Shown piece after piece: positions 27,800 through 37,312 of a DNA stretch of 64,000 nucleotides; position 1 is the stretch's first letter, and each line of letters opens with the position of its first letter. The translations under genes were made by a program, and so were the position numbers. The notes beneath the pieces were generated by a model, which saw only the letters and a list, made by a program, of their open reading frames with translations, was not told the DNA's origin and made no database searches. The stretch is from DASVBE01 sp963770375 (lineage in GTDB: Bacteria; Actinomycetota; Actinomycetes; Streptosporangiales; Streptosporangiaceae), in contig CAVYPM010000025.1 in NCBI GenBank assembly GCA_963770375.1, positions 1-64,000 of the forward strand, written 5' to 3'.

Positions 27800-30586
27800 G
27801 TGGCAGCACGAACGGCAGCCAGGACGACGAGACGCGCGAGCACCGGCGATACCGCCGATGGTGCCCGGCGCCGGCTTGTCATCGTCGAGTCGCCGGCTAA
27901 GGCGCGCACGATTGCCGGCTACCTCGGCCAGGGCTATGTGGTCGAGTCCAGCATCGGCCACATCCGCGACATGCCCGACAAGGCTGCCGAGATCCCGGCC
28001 AAGTACCGCAACGAGCCGTGGGCCCGCCTCGGGGTCAACGTGGACCACGACTTCGAGCCCCTCTACGTCGTCAACACCGACAAGAAGCAGCAGGTCGCCA
28101 AGCTCAAGACGCTTCTCAAGGACGCCGACGAACTCCTGCTGGCCACTGATGAGGACCGCGAGGGCGAGGCCATCGCCTGGCACCTGCTGGAGGAGCTCAA
28201 GCCCAAGGTGCCGGCCCACCGGATGGTGTTCCACGAGATCACCCCCGAGGCCATCGCCCAGGCCGTGGCCAACCCCAGGGACATGGACGAGGGCCTGGTC
28301 GACGCGTACCAGACCCGCCGGGTGCTGGACCGCCTCTACGGCTACGAGGTCTCCCCGGTGCTGTGGAAGAAGGTCATGCCGAAGCTGTCGGCGGGCCGGG
28401 TCCAGTCCGTCGCGATCCGCCTGGTGGTCGACCGGGAGCGGGAGCGGATCGCGTTCACCGGCGCCCAGTACTGGGACCTGGAGGCCGAGTTCGCGCCGCA
28501 GGACCAGGCCAAGGCCGCCGAGGTCGCCTCGTTCGGCGCCACCCTGGTCAGCGTCGACGGCAAGCGGGTCGCCCAGGGCCGCGACTTCGGCTCGAACGGC
28601 CAGCTGAAGACCGCGGACCTGCTGCACCTCGACGGCGCCGCGGCCGGCGCGCTGGCCGCCCGCCTGGACGGCGCGGCGTTCACCGTCGGCTCGGTGGAGC
28701 GCAAGCCCTACCGGCGCTCCCCGTACGCCCCGTTCCGCACGACCACGCTGCAGCAGGAAGCCTCCCGCAAGCTCGGCTTCTCGGCCAAGTACGCGATGCA
28801 GATCGCCCAGCGGCTGTACGAGAACGGCCACATCACGTATATGCGGACCGACTCGGTCACGCTGTCCCAGACCGCGATCGCGGCGGCCCGCGCCCAGGCC
28901 CGCGAGCTGTACGGGGCCGGCTACGTGCCGGACGCGCCGCGCACCTACACCAGCAAGGTCAAGAGCGCCCAGGAGGCGCACGAGGCGATCCGCCCCGCCG
29001 GGGACCGGTTCCGCACGCCCGCCCAGGCCGGCCTGTCCGGCGACGAGCTGCGCCTCTACGACCTGGTCTGGAAGCGCACGGTGGCCTCCCAGATGAAGGA
29101 CGCGACCGGCGAGTCGGTCTCGGTCCGGGTCCTGGGTGACGCCGCGGCCGCCGCCGAAGGCCCCGCGGTGCGCGCCGAGTTCGCCGCCTCCGGCAAGGTC
29201 ATCGGCTTCTACGGGTTCCTCAAGGCGTACGTCGAGGGCTCCGACGACCCGGACGCCGAGCTGGACGACAACCAGCGCCGCCTGCCGCCGCTGGCCGAGC
29301 GCGACCCGCTGACCGCGCTGCAGCTCGCCCCGGCCGAGCACGCCACCCGGCCGCCGGCCAGGTACACCGAGGCGTCGCTGATCAAGGAGCTGGAAGACCG
29401 GGAGATCGGCCGGCCGTCCACCTACGCCTCGATCATCGGCACGATCCTGGATCGCGGCTACGTGTTCAAGAAGGGCACCGCGCTGGTCCCCTCGTTCGTC
29501 GCGTTCGCCGTCGTCACCCTGCTGGAACGGCACTTCGCCCAGCTGGTCGACTACGACTTCACCGCCCGGATGGAGGGCGCGCTGGACCAGATCGCCCGCG
29601 GCGACGCCGACCGGGTGCCCTGGCTGCGCCGCTTCTACTTCGGCGGCGACGACACCGAGGGCCTCAAGGAACTGGTCAGCGACCTGGGCGACATCGACGC
29701 CCGGGACGTCAGCTCGTTCCCGCTGGCGGGCACCGACATCGTGATCCGGGTCGGCCGCTACGGCCCCTACCTGGAGCGGGACGGCCAGCGGGTGAACGTG
29801 CCCGAGGGCACCGCGCCGGACGAGCTGACCCCCGAGCTGGCCGCGGAGCTGCTGTCCCGGCCCAGCGGGGACACCGAGCTGGGCACCGACCCGGCCACCG
29901 GCCGGATGATCGTGGCCAAGGCGGGCCGGTTCGGCCCGTACGTCACCGAGGTGCTCGGCGACGACGCCCCGGCCTCGGCCAAGCCCCGGTCCGCCTCGCT
30001 GCTCAAGTCGATGGAGCTGGACAGCATCACGCTGGACGACGCGCTGAAGCTGCTCACGCTGCCGCGCACGCTCGGCGAGCTGGACGGCGAGCCGGTCACC
30101 GTGCAGAACGGCCGCTACGGCCCGTACGTGAAGAAGGGCACCGACAGCCGGTCGCTGGACAGCGAGGACCAGCTGTTCACGCTCACGCTGGCCGAGGCCA
30201 AGGACCTGTTCGCGCAGCCCAAGCCCCGCGGCCGGGCGGCCCGGGCGGCCGCCGCGCCGCCGCTGCGCGAGCTGGGCGAGGACCCGAACACCAAGAAGCC
30301 CATCGTGCTGAAGGAAGGCCGCTGGGGCCCGTACGCCACGGACGGCGAGACCAACGCCTCGCTGCGCAAGGGCGACGACGTCACCACGATCACCCTGCAG
30401 CGCGCCGCCGAGCTGCTGGCCGAGCGCCGCGCCGCCGGGTCATCCGCCCCGCGCCGCCGGGCCGCCGGCACCGCCACCCGGGCCAAGACCGCCGCCAAAA
30501 CCACCAGAACCGCTAAGCCGGCGGGCAAGGCGAAGGCCGCTACCACCCGCAAGAGCAGCAAGGCCAGCCCGGCCGGCCAGGGCTAA
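27800..30586 (+). CDS. topA: DNA topoisomerase I
   Basis: Type IA topoisomerase of 928 residues that relaxes negative supercoils. The TOPRIM domain is at the N-terminus (RRLVIVESPAKARTIAGYLG, LLLATDEDREGEAIAWHL). The catalytic tyrosine is in HITYMRTDSVTLS (Tyr347). The C-terminus lacks zinc fingers and instead has several repeats of the type GRYGPYVKKGTD. It ends in a Lys/Ala-rich tail, as in other actinobacterial TopA proteins, which aids processivity. GTG start at 27800. No frameshift anywhere, in contrast to other regions. Confidence 0.97.
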   Translation: MAARTAARTTRRASTGDTADGARRRLVIVESPAKARTIAGYLGQGYVVESSIGHIRDMPDKAAEIPAKYRNEPWARLGVNVDHDFEPLYVVNTDKKQQVAKLKTLLKDADELLLATDEDREGEAIAWHLLEELKPKVPAHRMVFHEITPEAIAQAVANPRDMDEGLVDAYQTRRVLDRLYGYEVSPVLWKKVMPKLSAGRVQSVAIRLVVDRERERIAFTGAQYWDLEAEFAPQDQAKAAEVASFGATLVSVDGKRVAQGRDFGSNGQLKTADLLHLDGAAAGALAARLDGAAFTVGSVERKPYRRSPYAPFRTTTLQQEASRKLGFSAKYAMQIAQRLYENGHITYMRTDSVTLSQTAIAAARAQARELYGAGYVPDAPRTYTSKVKSAQEAHEAIRPAGDRFRTPAQAGLSGDELRLYDLVWKRTVASQMKDATGESVSVRVLGDAAAAAEGPAVRAEFAASGKVIGFYGFLKAYVEGSDDPDAELDDNQRRLPPLAERDPLTALQLAPAEHATRPPARYTEASLIKELEDREIGRPSTYASIIGTILDRGYVFKKGTALVPSFVAFAVVTLLERHFAQLVDYDFTARMEGALDQIARGDADRVPWLRRFYFGGDDTEGLKELVSDLGDIDARDVSSFPLAGTDIVIRVGRYGPYLERDGQRVNVPEGTAPDELTPELAAELLSRPSGDTELGTDPATGRMIVAKAGRFGPYVTEVLGDDAPASAKPRSASLLKSMELDSITLDDALKLLTLPRTLGELDGEPVTVQNGRYGPYVKKGTDSRSLDSEDQLFTLTLAEAKDLFAQPKPRGRAARAAAAPPLRELGEDPNTKKPIVLKEGRWGPYATDGETNASLRKGDDVTTITLQRAAELLAERRAAGSSAPRRRAAGTATRAKTAAKTTRTAKPAGKAKAATTRKSSKASPAGQG

Positions 30587-30654
30587 CCAGGCGGCTGCCC
30601 AGTGGCTGCGTCGCCTGCCCGGCCCGTTCACCTTTCAGCCGATACGCTGACGCC

Positions 30655-32799
30655 GTGAACATTAGAGCCCCGGCCGGGCGCAGCAGCCGGGGGAACGTGC
30701 TGTCCATCCGCCCGTTCCGGCGGTTGTGGATCGCGACGTCGCTGTCCAGCCTCGGGGACTGGCTCAGCCTGCTGGCGCTGACCACGCTGGCCGCCGCGCT
30801 GACCGGCAGCCAGGGCCCGGCCGCGCAGGGCGCCGCGGTCGGCGGGGTGTGGCTGACCTCGCTGCTGCCCGCCCTGATCCTCGGCCCGCTGGCGGGCGCG
30901 GTAGCGGACAAGTTCGACCGCCGGATGAACATGATCGTCGGCGACGTCGTCCGCGCCGTGCTGTACCTGTCCATCCCGCTGAACCTGACCCTCGGCCTGG
31001 TCAACAACCTGACCTGGATGTACCTGGCGCAGTTCCTGGCCTCCTGCGCGTCGCTGTTCTGGACGCCGGCCAAGGACGCCTCGGTGCCCAACCTGGTCGC
31101 GCCCGACCAGCTGGAAGAGGCCAACCAGCTCGGCCTGCTCACCACGTTCGGCACCGCGCCGGTCGCCGCGGCCCTGTTCATCGTGCTGGCCTGGGTCAGC
31201 AGGGCCCTCGGCACCGCCGCGGACTACTTCACCAACGCCGCTAACGGCCAGGTCAACCTGGCCCTGTACTTCAACGCCGCGACGTTCGCGGTGTCCGCGG
31301 TCACCATCTACTCGATCCGGGAGATCGCCAGCCGGACCGTCAGCGAGCGGATCTCCGCGCCGTCCGTGCTGAAGGCCATCTGGGAGGGATGGCGGTTCAT
31401 CGGCCGCACCCAGGTGGTTCGCGGCCTGGTCATCGGGATGGTGGGCGCCTTCGCGGCGGCCGGCGTGGTGGTGGGCGTGGGCCAGCCCTATATCCAGAAC
31501 ACGCTGCAGGGCGGCCCGGCCGGCTGGGGTGTGGTGTTCGCGACGATCTTCGTCGGGCTGGCCGCGGGCATGTTCCTCGGCCTGCGGATCCTGCGCGGGT
31601 TCAGCCGCCGCCGGCTGTTCGGCCTGTCCATCGCCGCGGCCGCGCTGCCGCTCGTGCTGATCGGGCTGATCCCGAACCTGGCCGTGGTCACCGCGCTGGT
31701 TCTCCTCCTCGGCGGCTGCGCGGGCATCGCCTACGTCACCGGCTACACGATCGTCGGCCTCGAGGTGGACGACGACACCCGCGGCCGGACGTTCGCGTTC
31801 CTGCAGTCCGCCATCCGCGTGATCATGTTCACCGTCATCCCGGTCGCGGCGTTCCTGGCCGCCGTGTTCACCGAGGCGGTGCACAGCCTGACCGGCTCGG
31901 CCACGATCCGCGTCGGCAACATCAGCTACCTCGGCGTCGGCTTCAACCTCGTGCTGCTGCTCGCCGCCGTGGTGGCCCTGCTGCTCGGCGTCATCTCCTA
32001 CCGGCAGATGGACGACCGCCGCGGCGTGCCGCTGCTGGCCGACCTGAACTCGGTGCTGCGCGGCGAGGACTTCCGGCCGGTGCCCGGCCAGCCCGCCGCC
32101 GACGCGCAGGCCCCCGAGCCGGTCCGCCGTGGCCTGCTGCTGGCCCTGGAGGGCGGCGAGGGCGCGGGCAAGTCCACCCAGGCCAGGCTGCTCGCGATCT
32201 GGCTCCGCGACCAGGGCTTCGACGTGGTCGCCACGCACGAGCCCGGGGCCACGAAGATCGGCATGCGGCTGCGGGCGCTGCTCCTCGATACCGCGCACAC
32301 CGGGCTTTCGAGGCGGGCCGAGACGTTGCTGTACGCCGCCGATCGCGCGGAGCACATCGCCTCGGTCATCGCCCCCGCGCTGGAACGCGGCGGCATCGTC
32401 GTCACCGACCGGTACGTGGACTCGTCCCTGGCCTACCAGGGCGCGGGCCGGCGCCTCCCGGTCGAGGACATCGCCCGGCTGAACGACTGGGCGACCGGCG
32501 GGATCCGCCCGGACCTGACCATCATCCTGGACCTGCCGCCCGAGGCCGGGCTGCGCCGCCGGGAACGGTCCGCGGACCGGCTGGAAGCCGAGCCGGCCGA
32601 GTTCCACGAGCGGGTCAGGGGCGGGTTCCTGAAGCTGGCCGCCGAGGGCGGCCCCGACCGCTACCTGGTGCTCGACGCCACCCGGCCGGCCAGCGAGCTC
32701 AGCCGGGCCATCCAGGAGCGGGTCAGGGAGATGCTGCCCGACCCGGTGCCGCTGACCGCCGAGGAAATCACCGGCAGCATGCCGGCGATCCGCGAATGA
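30655..32799 (+). CDS. tmk: MFS transporter-thymidylate kinase fusion
   Basis: The first 460 or so residues are a 12-helix MFS permease (FRRLWIATSLSSLGDWLSLL, VADKFDRRMNMIVGD). After a short linker (residues 465-495) comes a complete dTMP kinase: P-loop LEGGEGAGKSTQARLLA (about 498-514), the DRYVDSSLAYQGAGR substrate motif and a lid region with RRRERSADRLE. The kinase makes dTDP for DNA synthesis. The fusion is known in several actinomycetes, though the transported substrate is not. GTG start. The stop overlaps holB by ATGA. Confidence 0.93.
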   Translation: MNIRAPAGRSSRGNVLSIRPFRRLWIATSLSSLGDWLSLLALTTLAAALTGSQGPAAQGAAVGGVWLTSLLPALILGPLAGAVADKFDRRMNMIVGDVVRAVLYLSIPLNLTLGLVNNLTWMYLAQFLASCASLFWTPAKDASVPNLVAPDQLEEANQLGLLTTFGTAPVAAALFIVLAWVSRALGTAADYFTNAANGQVNLALYFNAATFAVSAVTIYSIREIASRTVSERISAPSVLKAIWEGWRFIGRTQVVRGLVIGMVGAFAAAGVVVGVGQPYIQNTLQGGPAGWGVVFATIFVGLAAGMFLGLRILRGFSRRRLFGLSIAAAALPLVLIGLIPNLAVVTALVLLLGGCAGIAYVTGYTIVGLEVDDDTRGRTFAFLQSAIRVIMFTVIPVAAFLAAVFTEAVHSLTGSATIRVGNISYLGVGFNLVLLLAAVVALLLGVISYRQMDDRRGVPLLADLNSVLRGEDFRPVPGQPAADAQAPEPVRRGLLLALEGGEGAGKSTQARLLAIWLRDQGFDVVATHEPGATKIGMRLRALLLDTAHTGLSRRAETLLYAADRAEHIASVIAPALERGGIVVTDRYVDSSLAYQGAGRRLPVEDIARLNDWATGGIRPDLTIILDLPPEAGLRRRERSADRLEAEPAEFHERVRGGFLKLAAEGGPDRYLVLDATRPASELSRAIQERVREMLPDPVPLTAEEITGSMPAIRE

Positions 32800-34016
32800 C
32801 CGGTAACCCGGCAACGACGGGCGGGCCGGACGTGCCCGTGCCTGATGTTCCTGTGCCTGATGTTCCTGTGCCCGATGTTTTTGGCAGGCTGGCCGGCCAG
32901 GAGCAGGTGGTCGCCCAGCTCCGGGCCGCGGCCGCCGCCGGTCCTGGCGGGACCGGGCACGCCTGGCTGTTCACCGGGCCGCCGGGGTCCGGCCGGTCCA
33001 CCGCCGCCCGGGCCTTCGCCGCCGCCGTGCTGTGCGAAAACGGCGGCTGCGGCCACTGCCCGTCCTGCCGTCAGGTCGCCGCGGGCACGCACGCGGACCT
33101 GCTGCTGGTCCAGCCGGACGGGCTGTCCTACGGCGTGAAGCAGACCCGGGACCTGGTGCTCCGCGCGGCCACCGCGCCGGTCTACGGCCGGTTCCGGGTG
33201 GTGCTGTTCGAAGACGCCGACCGGGCCACCGAGCAGGCCGCGAACGCGCTGCTCAAGGCCATCGAGGAACCCGCGCCGCGGACGATCTGGCTGCTCTGCG
33301 CGCCGTCCGCGGCGGACCTGCCGGTGACGATCAGGTCCCGGTGCCGGCTGGTCACGCTGCGGATCCCGCCCGCCCAGGCGGTCGCCGAGGTGCTGGCCGC
33401 CGAGGGCGTGCCGCAGGACCAGGCTCTGCTGGCCGCACGGGCCGCGCAGGGCCACATCGGCCGGGCCCGGCGGCTGGCCACCGACCCCGACGCCGCGGCC
33501 CGGCGTGCCGAGGTGCTCCGCCTGCCGTCCCGGGCCACGTCACTCGGCCCGGCGCTGGCCGCGGCCGCGTCCCTGGTGAAGGCGGCCGAGGCGGAGGCCG
33601 CCGCGGTCAGCGAGGAACTCGACGTGCCCGAGCGCGAGGCGCTCCGCAAGGCGTTCGGCGAGGGCTCGACCGGTAAGGGCGTGGCCGCCGCGCTGCGCGG
33701 CGGGGCCGGGGCGCTGAAGGAGCTGGAGGACCGGCAGAAGTCCCGGGCGACCCGGCACAAGCGCGACTCGCTCGACCGGGCCCTGCTCGACCTGGCCAGC
33801 TTCTACCGGGACGTGCTCACCCTGCAGCTCGGCGCCGGGGTGGACCTGGCCAACGCCGCCCTCGCGGCCGAACTGGAGCAGCAGGCCGCAGCCGGCCCGC
33901 CGGAGGCCACCGTGCGCAAGCTGGAGGCCATCATGGCCTGCCGGGTCCGGCTGGAGGGCAACGTCGCCCCGCTGCTGGCCGTCGAGGAAATGGCCATCGC
34001 CCTGGCTGCCGTATAA
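32796..34016 (+). CDS. holB: DNA polymerase III subunit delta prime
   Basis: Clamp-loader subunit of 406 residues. It has a degenerate Walker A (TGPPGSGRSTAARAFA), a zinc module CENGGCGHCPSCRQ, FEDADRATEQAANALLKAIE, and the TIRSRCR sensor typical of delta prime. The region before the fold holds three tandem copies of PDVPV, encoded by 15-bp DNA repeats. The start ATG overlaps the tmk stop, so the two replication genes are translationally coupled. Confidence 0.93.
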   Translation: MTGNPATTGGPDVPVPDVPVPDVPVPDVFGRLAGQEQVVAQLRAAAAAGPGGTGHAWLFTGPPGSGRSTAARAFAAAVLCENGGCGHCPSCRQVAAGTHADLLLVQPDGLSYGVKQTRDLVLRAATAPVYGRFRVVLFEDADRATEQAANALLKAIEEPAPRTIWLLCAPSAADLPVTIRSRCRLVTLRIPPAQAVAEVLAAEGVPQDQALLAARAAQGHIGRARRLATDPDAAARRAEVLRLPSRATSLGPALAAAASLVKAAEAEAAAVSEELDVPEREALRKAFGEGSTGKGVAAALRGGAGALKELEDRQKSRATRHKRDSLDRALLDLASFYRDVLTLQLGAGVDLANAALAAELEQQAAAGPPEATVRKLEAIMACRVRLEGNVAPLLAVEEMAIALAAV

Positions 34017-34053
34017 CGGTAAATCCCAAGCAGCAATCGGCGGGCTCGTGCGT

Positions 34054-34602
34054 ATGAAGGACATGAGCTACCCGCTACCGGCCGCGGGCGCCGTCCCGGC
34101 CGCCAGCAGCCGCCACGCGGTGACGCTGCTGTTCCGGGAGAGACACGCCGAGCTGGTCCGGCTGGCCGTGCTGCTGCTCGGCAGCCGTCCCGCGGCCGAG
34201 GACGTCGTCCAGGACGTGTTCACCCGGCTGTGCACCCGTGACTACCTGGCCATCGGCGGCAACCCGCTCGCCTACGTCCGCACCGCGGTGGTCAACGGCT
34301 GCCGCAGCGCGCTAAGACGGACCTCGGCGGCGGGCCGGGCCGGGGAGCGGCAGAACCTGCTCGCCCCGGTGGCCGCCGGATCCGCCGAGGACGAGGTGCT
34401 GCTGGCCGAGGACCGCCGGCAGGTGATCGCCGCGCTCCAGGCCCTGCCCGCCCGGCGGCGCGAGGTGCTCGTGCTGCGCTACTGGCTCGGGCTGACCGAC
34501 ACCGAGATCGCCGAGGTGCTCGGCATCAGCCGGGCCACGGTCAGCTCCACCGCCGCCCGCGCGCTCGCCGTGCTGGCCCGCCACCTCGGGGAGGACTCAT
34601 GA
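34054..34602 (+). CDS. ECF sigma factor (SigE-like family)
   Basis: A short sigma factor of about 182 residues with region 2 (FRERHAELVRLAVLLLGSRP, EDVVQDVFTRL) and region 4 (LPARRREVLVLRYWLGLTDT, EVLGISRATVSSTAARALA). It overlaps the next gene by ATGA. That gene encodes a one-helix membrane protein, the usual arrangement for a sigma factor and its membrane-bound controller. ATG 34054 is used; GTG 34048 and ATG 34063 (after AAGGAC) are in frame. Confidence 0.88.
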   Translation: MKDMSYPLPAAGAVPAASSRHAVTLLFRERHAELVRLAVLLLGSRPAAEDVVQDVFTRLCTRDYLAIGGNPLAYVRTAVVNGCRSALRRTSAAGRAGERQNLLAPVAAGSAEDEVLLAEDRRQVIAALQALPARRREVLVLRYWLGLTDTEIAEVLGISRATVSSTAARALAVLARHLGEDS

Positions 34603-35885
34603 CCAGGACCGAGGACCGGCTGGCCGACGCGCTCGGCGCGGTCGCCGGCGCCGTGCCCGCGGAGACCCTGCGGCCGCTGGTGGCGCCATCCCCGCGCCGG
34701 GCGCGGCCCGCCTGGCTCGCCCCGGCCGCCGCCGCGGCCAGCATCGTGGTGCTGGCCGGGCTGGTCGCCACGGGGACGGCCGTGTTCGGGACCGGGGCCG
34801 GGAAGCGCGCCGCGCCGCCGCCGCCGGTGCCCGCCGCGGCGCGGGCCGCGGTGCCGCGCTACTACCTGGAGGCCGATCTGGACCGGCGGATCACCGTGCG
34901 GTCCACCGCGACCAGCCGGGTCACCTCCACGCTGCCGATCCGTGGGCCGCTGCCGATCGGCCTGGGCGCGGTCGCCTCGGCCGGTCACGGGCTGTTCTTC
35001 GCCGCCGGGGTCTCGCTGCCGGCGGGCAAGGTCGAGCGGGTGTGGGAGCTGAAGCTGAACGCCGCGGGCCGGGTCGCCTACATGATCCCGGTCCACGGCG
35101 GATGGCTGGCGCCCGGCCAGGTGGCCGACGGGATGGCCGCCTCGCCCGGCGGGGACCGTGTGGCGGTCAGCATCACGACCGTGCGGCACGGCAACCCGTC
35201 CGGGTCCGACCGGATCATCGTGATCGACACGAAGACCGGCGCGCGGACCGTGTGGAGCGGCGGCACCCGCGACCACGGCCGGAACGGCCTGTTCGGCGTG
35301 GCCAGCATGTCCTGGACCGGCGACGGCCAGCGGCTGGCCGTGCTGGGCCAGTGGTGCCCGGGGTCCGGCGGCCCGAGCAATTACGCGGAGACGAACATCT
35401 TCTGCCAGGGCAGCAGCGGCCAGGCGCACCGGATCGCGGAGGCCTGGCTGATCCGCCCGGCCGGCGGGGGCGGCCTGCTGTCCCGCGGGCAGCTGCTGCT
35501 CCGCCAGTCGGACCGCTATCCCTACCTGGCCCAGGCGCTGATCAGCCCGGACGGCCGGGTCCTGACCGCGATGGTGCTGACCGGCCCGGTGGTGGGCCAG
35601 AACCCCGGCGGGGACGGCATCGTCCCGGACAACATGACCATCCGGCAGATCGCCGTGCCGAGCGGCCGCCCGCTCGGCGTGCTGTACCGGCGGCACCTGG
35701 GCTCGACCTTCGAGACCGGCGCGAGCCCGGACTTCCTGGGCCTGACCGGGGACAGCACGCGGCAGCACTGGATCGTCATCGCCGAGCTGGGGCACGACCC
35801 GTTCAACGGCTGGCTGTACCGGGGGCGGCTGGTCCCGCTGATCAACGTCACCGGGCTGAATGACCCCGGCTTCGAGGCCTGGTGA
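34599..35885 (+). CDS. Single-pass membrane protein with beta-propeller-like ectodomain
   Basis: The 428-residue protein has a short cytoplasmic N-terminus (LADALGAVAGAVPAETLRPL), one membrane helix (about residues 46-66) and an extracellular domain. In that domain, segments such as MAASPGGDRVAVSIT, MSWTGDGQRLAVLGQW and ALISPDGRVLTAMVL recur, as in six- or seven-bladed propellers. Its coupling to the sigma gene suggests an anti-sigma or sensor role. No zinc HxxxCxxC anti-sigma motif is present, so that role is inferred from position only. Confidence 0.75.
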   Translation: MTRTEDRLADALGAVAGAVPAETLRPLVAPSPRRARPAWLAPAAAAASIVVLAGLVATGTAVFGTGAGKRAAPPPPVPAAARAAVPRYYLEADLDRRITVRSTATSRVTSTLPIRGPLPIGLGAVASAGHGLFFAAGVSLPAGKVERVWELKLNAAGRVAYMIPVHGGWLAPGQVADGMAASPGGDRVAVSITTVRHGNPSGSDRIIVIDTKTGARTVWSGGTRDHGRNGLFGVASMSWTGDGQRLAVLGQWCPGSGGPSNYAETNIFCQGSSGQAHRIAEAWLIRPAGGGGLLSRGQLLLRQSDRYPYLAQALISPDGRVLTAMVLTGPVVGQNPGGDGIVPDNMTIRQIAVPSGRPLGVLYRRHLGSTFETGASPDFLGLTGDSTRQHWIVIAELGHDPFNGWLYRGRLVPLINVTGLNDPGFEAW

Positions 35886-35932
35886 CAGGTCCCGGGTGAT
35901 GGCGTTCGTAACCGGGCCGTAATGTGGGGGTC

Positions 35933-36775
35933 ATGGGCATGATGATGGCCGTGGCCTTCCAGCGGAACGGCCGGCTGTACTACCTCGACCCGGGGCCGTA
36001 CTCGCCGGCCGTCGGCGACCGCGTGCTCGTGCCCACCGATTCCGGGCCTGAAGTGGCCGAATGCATCTGGGCGCCGCAGTGGGTCAGCGACGAGATCGAC
36101 GGCCTGCCGGTGTGCGCCGGGCTGGCCACCGACGAGCACCTGACCAGGGACGAGGCCAACCGGGCCCGCCGGGCCGAGGGCCGGGTCGTGGCCCGGCGGC
36201 TGATCCGCGAGCACGGGCTGCCGATGAAGGTCATCGCCACCGACTACGTGGACACCGGGAACGTGCTGACCGTGTACTTCAGCGCGCCGCACCGGGTCGA
36301 CTTCCGGGCCCTGGTCCGCGACCTGGCCGCCCGGCTGCGGGTCAGGGTCGAGCTGCGGCAGATCGGCCCGCGCGACGAGGCCCGGCTGCAGGGCGGCATC
36401 GGCCCGTGCGGCCGGGACACCTGCTGCTCCACGTTCCTCAAGGACTTCGAGCCGGTCTCGGTGCGGATGGCCAAGGACCAGCAGCTGCCGGTCAACCCGC
36501 TGCGCATCGCCGGGGCGTGCGGCCGGCTGATGTGCTGCCTGAAGTACGAGCACCCGCTCTACCAGGACTTCCGTGAGAACGCACCCAAGATCGGCGCCAG
36601 CGTGGACACGCCGGACGGCCCCGGCCAGGTGGTCGGCCACAGCGTCCCGGCCGACTCCGTCGTGGTGCGGCTGTCCGCGGACGGCCGGCGCACCGCATGC
36701 TCGCGGGCCAGCGTCTGCGGCTCCCGTAAGGCCTACGAGGCCACCTACGGCCCAGGGCCCACCGGCTGCGGCTAA
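35933..36775 (+). CDS. PSP1 domain (RicT-like) protein
   Basis: The protein has the PSP1 C-terminal domain: ARLQGGIGPCGRDTCCSTFL, then the cysteine cluster GACGRLMCCLKYEH. In Bacillus, RicT (YaaT) forms an Fe-S complex with RicA and RicF that affects RNA processing by RNase Y. The role in actinomycetes is not established. Four of the expected cysteines (CGRDTCC, CGRLMCC) are visible. Location after holB matches other actinobacterial and Bacillus chromosomes. ATG 35933 is preferred to GTG 35924. Confidence 0.88.
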   Translation: MGMMMAVAFQRNGRLYYLDPGPYSPAVGDRVLVPTDSGPEVAECIWAPQWVSDEIDGLPVCAGLATDEHLTRDEANRARRAEGRVVARRLIREHGLPMKVIATDYVDTGNVLTVYFSAPHRVDFRALVRDLAARLRVRVELRQIGPRDEARLQGGIGPCGRDTCCSTFLKDFEPVSVRMAKDQQLPVNPLRIAGACGRLMCCLKYEHPLYQDFRENAPKIGASVDTPDGPGQVVGHSVPADSVVVRLSADGRRTACSRASVCGSRKAYEATYGPGPTGCG

Positions 36776-36816
36776 CCGGTAGACTCCTGGGGCTGCCGTC
36801 CCCCACGGTCCGGCGC

Positions 36817-36889
36817 GCCGCCTTAGCTCAGTCGGCAGAGCGATTCACTCGTAATGAATAGGTCATCGGTTCGATTCCGATAGGCGGCT
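36817..36889 (+). tRNA. tRNA-Thr(CGT)
   Basis: A 73-nt cloverleaf with acceptor GCCGCCT/AGGCGGC, anticodon loop CTCGTAA (anticodon CGT, codon ACG), T arm with GGTTCGATTCC, and an encoded CCA at 36890-36892. Confidence 0.95.
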
Positions 36890-36892
36890 CCA

Positions 36893-37240
36893 CCCGTACC
36901 ACCAGGTCAACGGCCCGCATCCCGCAGCAGCCGGGCGAGCCGGCGCCCAGCTCGGCGATTGCGTGCCACTTCCGTGCCACATCAGCGAGGCTCCGCCTGC
37001 TGTCCGGGCTGCTCGTGTCGCGCCTGCTGAGCCATGTCGCTGACAGCGCGGCGATGGCCCGGAAGGCCATTGCAGCCGCGCTGGGCGTGACCATCCTCCA
37101 CCTGACCAGCGAGAATGCCCGTCCGTTCTTAAGGATCGTGGTCTCTCGTAGCAGTTCCCCCGAACAGAGCCCGCCCGGGCGTGGCCGCGGCGTCCTGGGC
37201 GAGCTCGGCCTGGCTGCCCGGCAGGGCGGCAGACCGCTAA
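36893..37240. other. Region after tRNA-Thr, nothing definite
   Basis: About 350 bp with no supported gene. The motif CGTGCCAC occurs twice around 36962-36980, and a minus-strand frame reads DVARKWHAIAELGAG, which might be a trace of an integrated element at the tRNA, but I cannot support a call. Confidence 0.3.
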
Positions 37241-37241
37241 T

Positions 37242-37263
37242 TTGACCTTGACCCTGGGGGAAG
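37242..37263 (+). promoter_or_regulatory. MerR-type operator/promoter candidate
   Basis: TTGACCTTGACC is a tandem -35-like repeat, and CTTGACCCTGGGGGAAG forms an imperfect inverted repeat. It lies 50 bp before the MerR start. MerR regulators bind such dyads inside long promoter spacers, so autoregulation is likely. Confidence 0.45.
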
Positions 37264-37312
37264 CCGCACAGTCTGGGGAGCCGGGCGTCGGCCCGGCACG
37301 AGGGAGCCGTCC

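Noticed and set aside
27548..29533. 661-codon open frame antisense to topA
   Set aside because: Gly/Arg/Val-rich shadow typical of high-GC DNA; the sense strand encodes a complete TopA.
31389..32795. Long in-frame extension upstream of holB
   Set aside because: It reads tmk in a wrong frame (Arg/Pro/Gly-rich); holB starts at the ATGA overlap at 32796.
30628..32814. 728-codon open frame antisense to the MFS-Tmk gene
   Set aside because: Low-complexity shadow with no domain; the sense frame is a clear fusion protein.
32833..32880. Triple 15-bp repeat in holB as a regulatory array
   Set aside because: It simply encodes PDVPV repeats in a flexible N-terminal extension.
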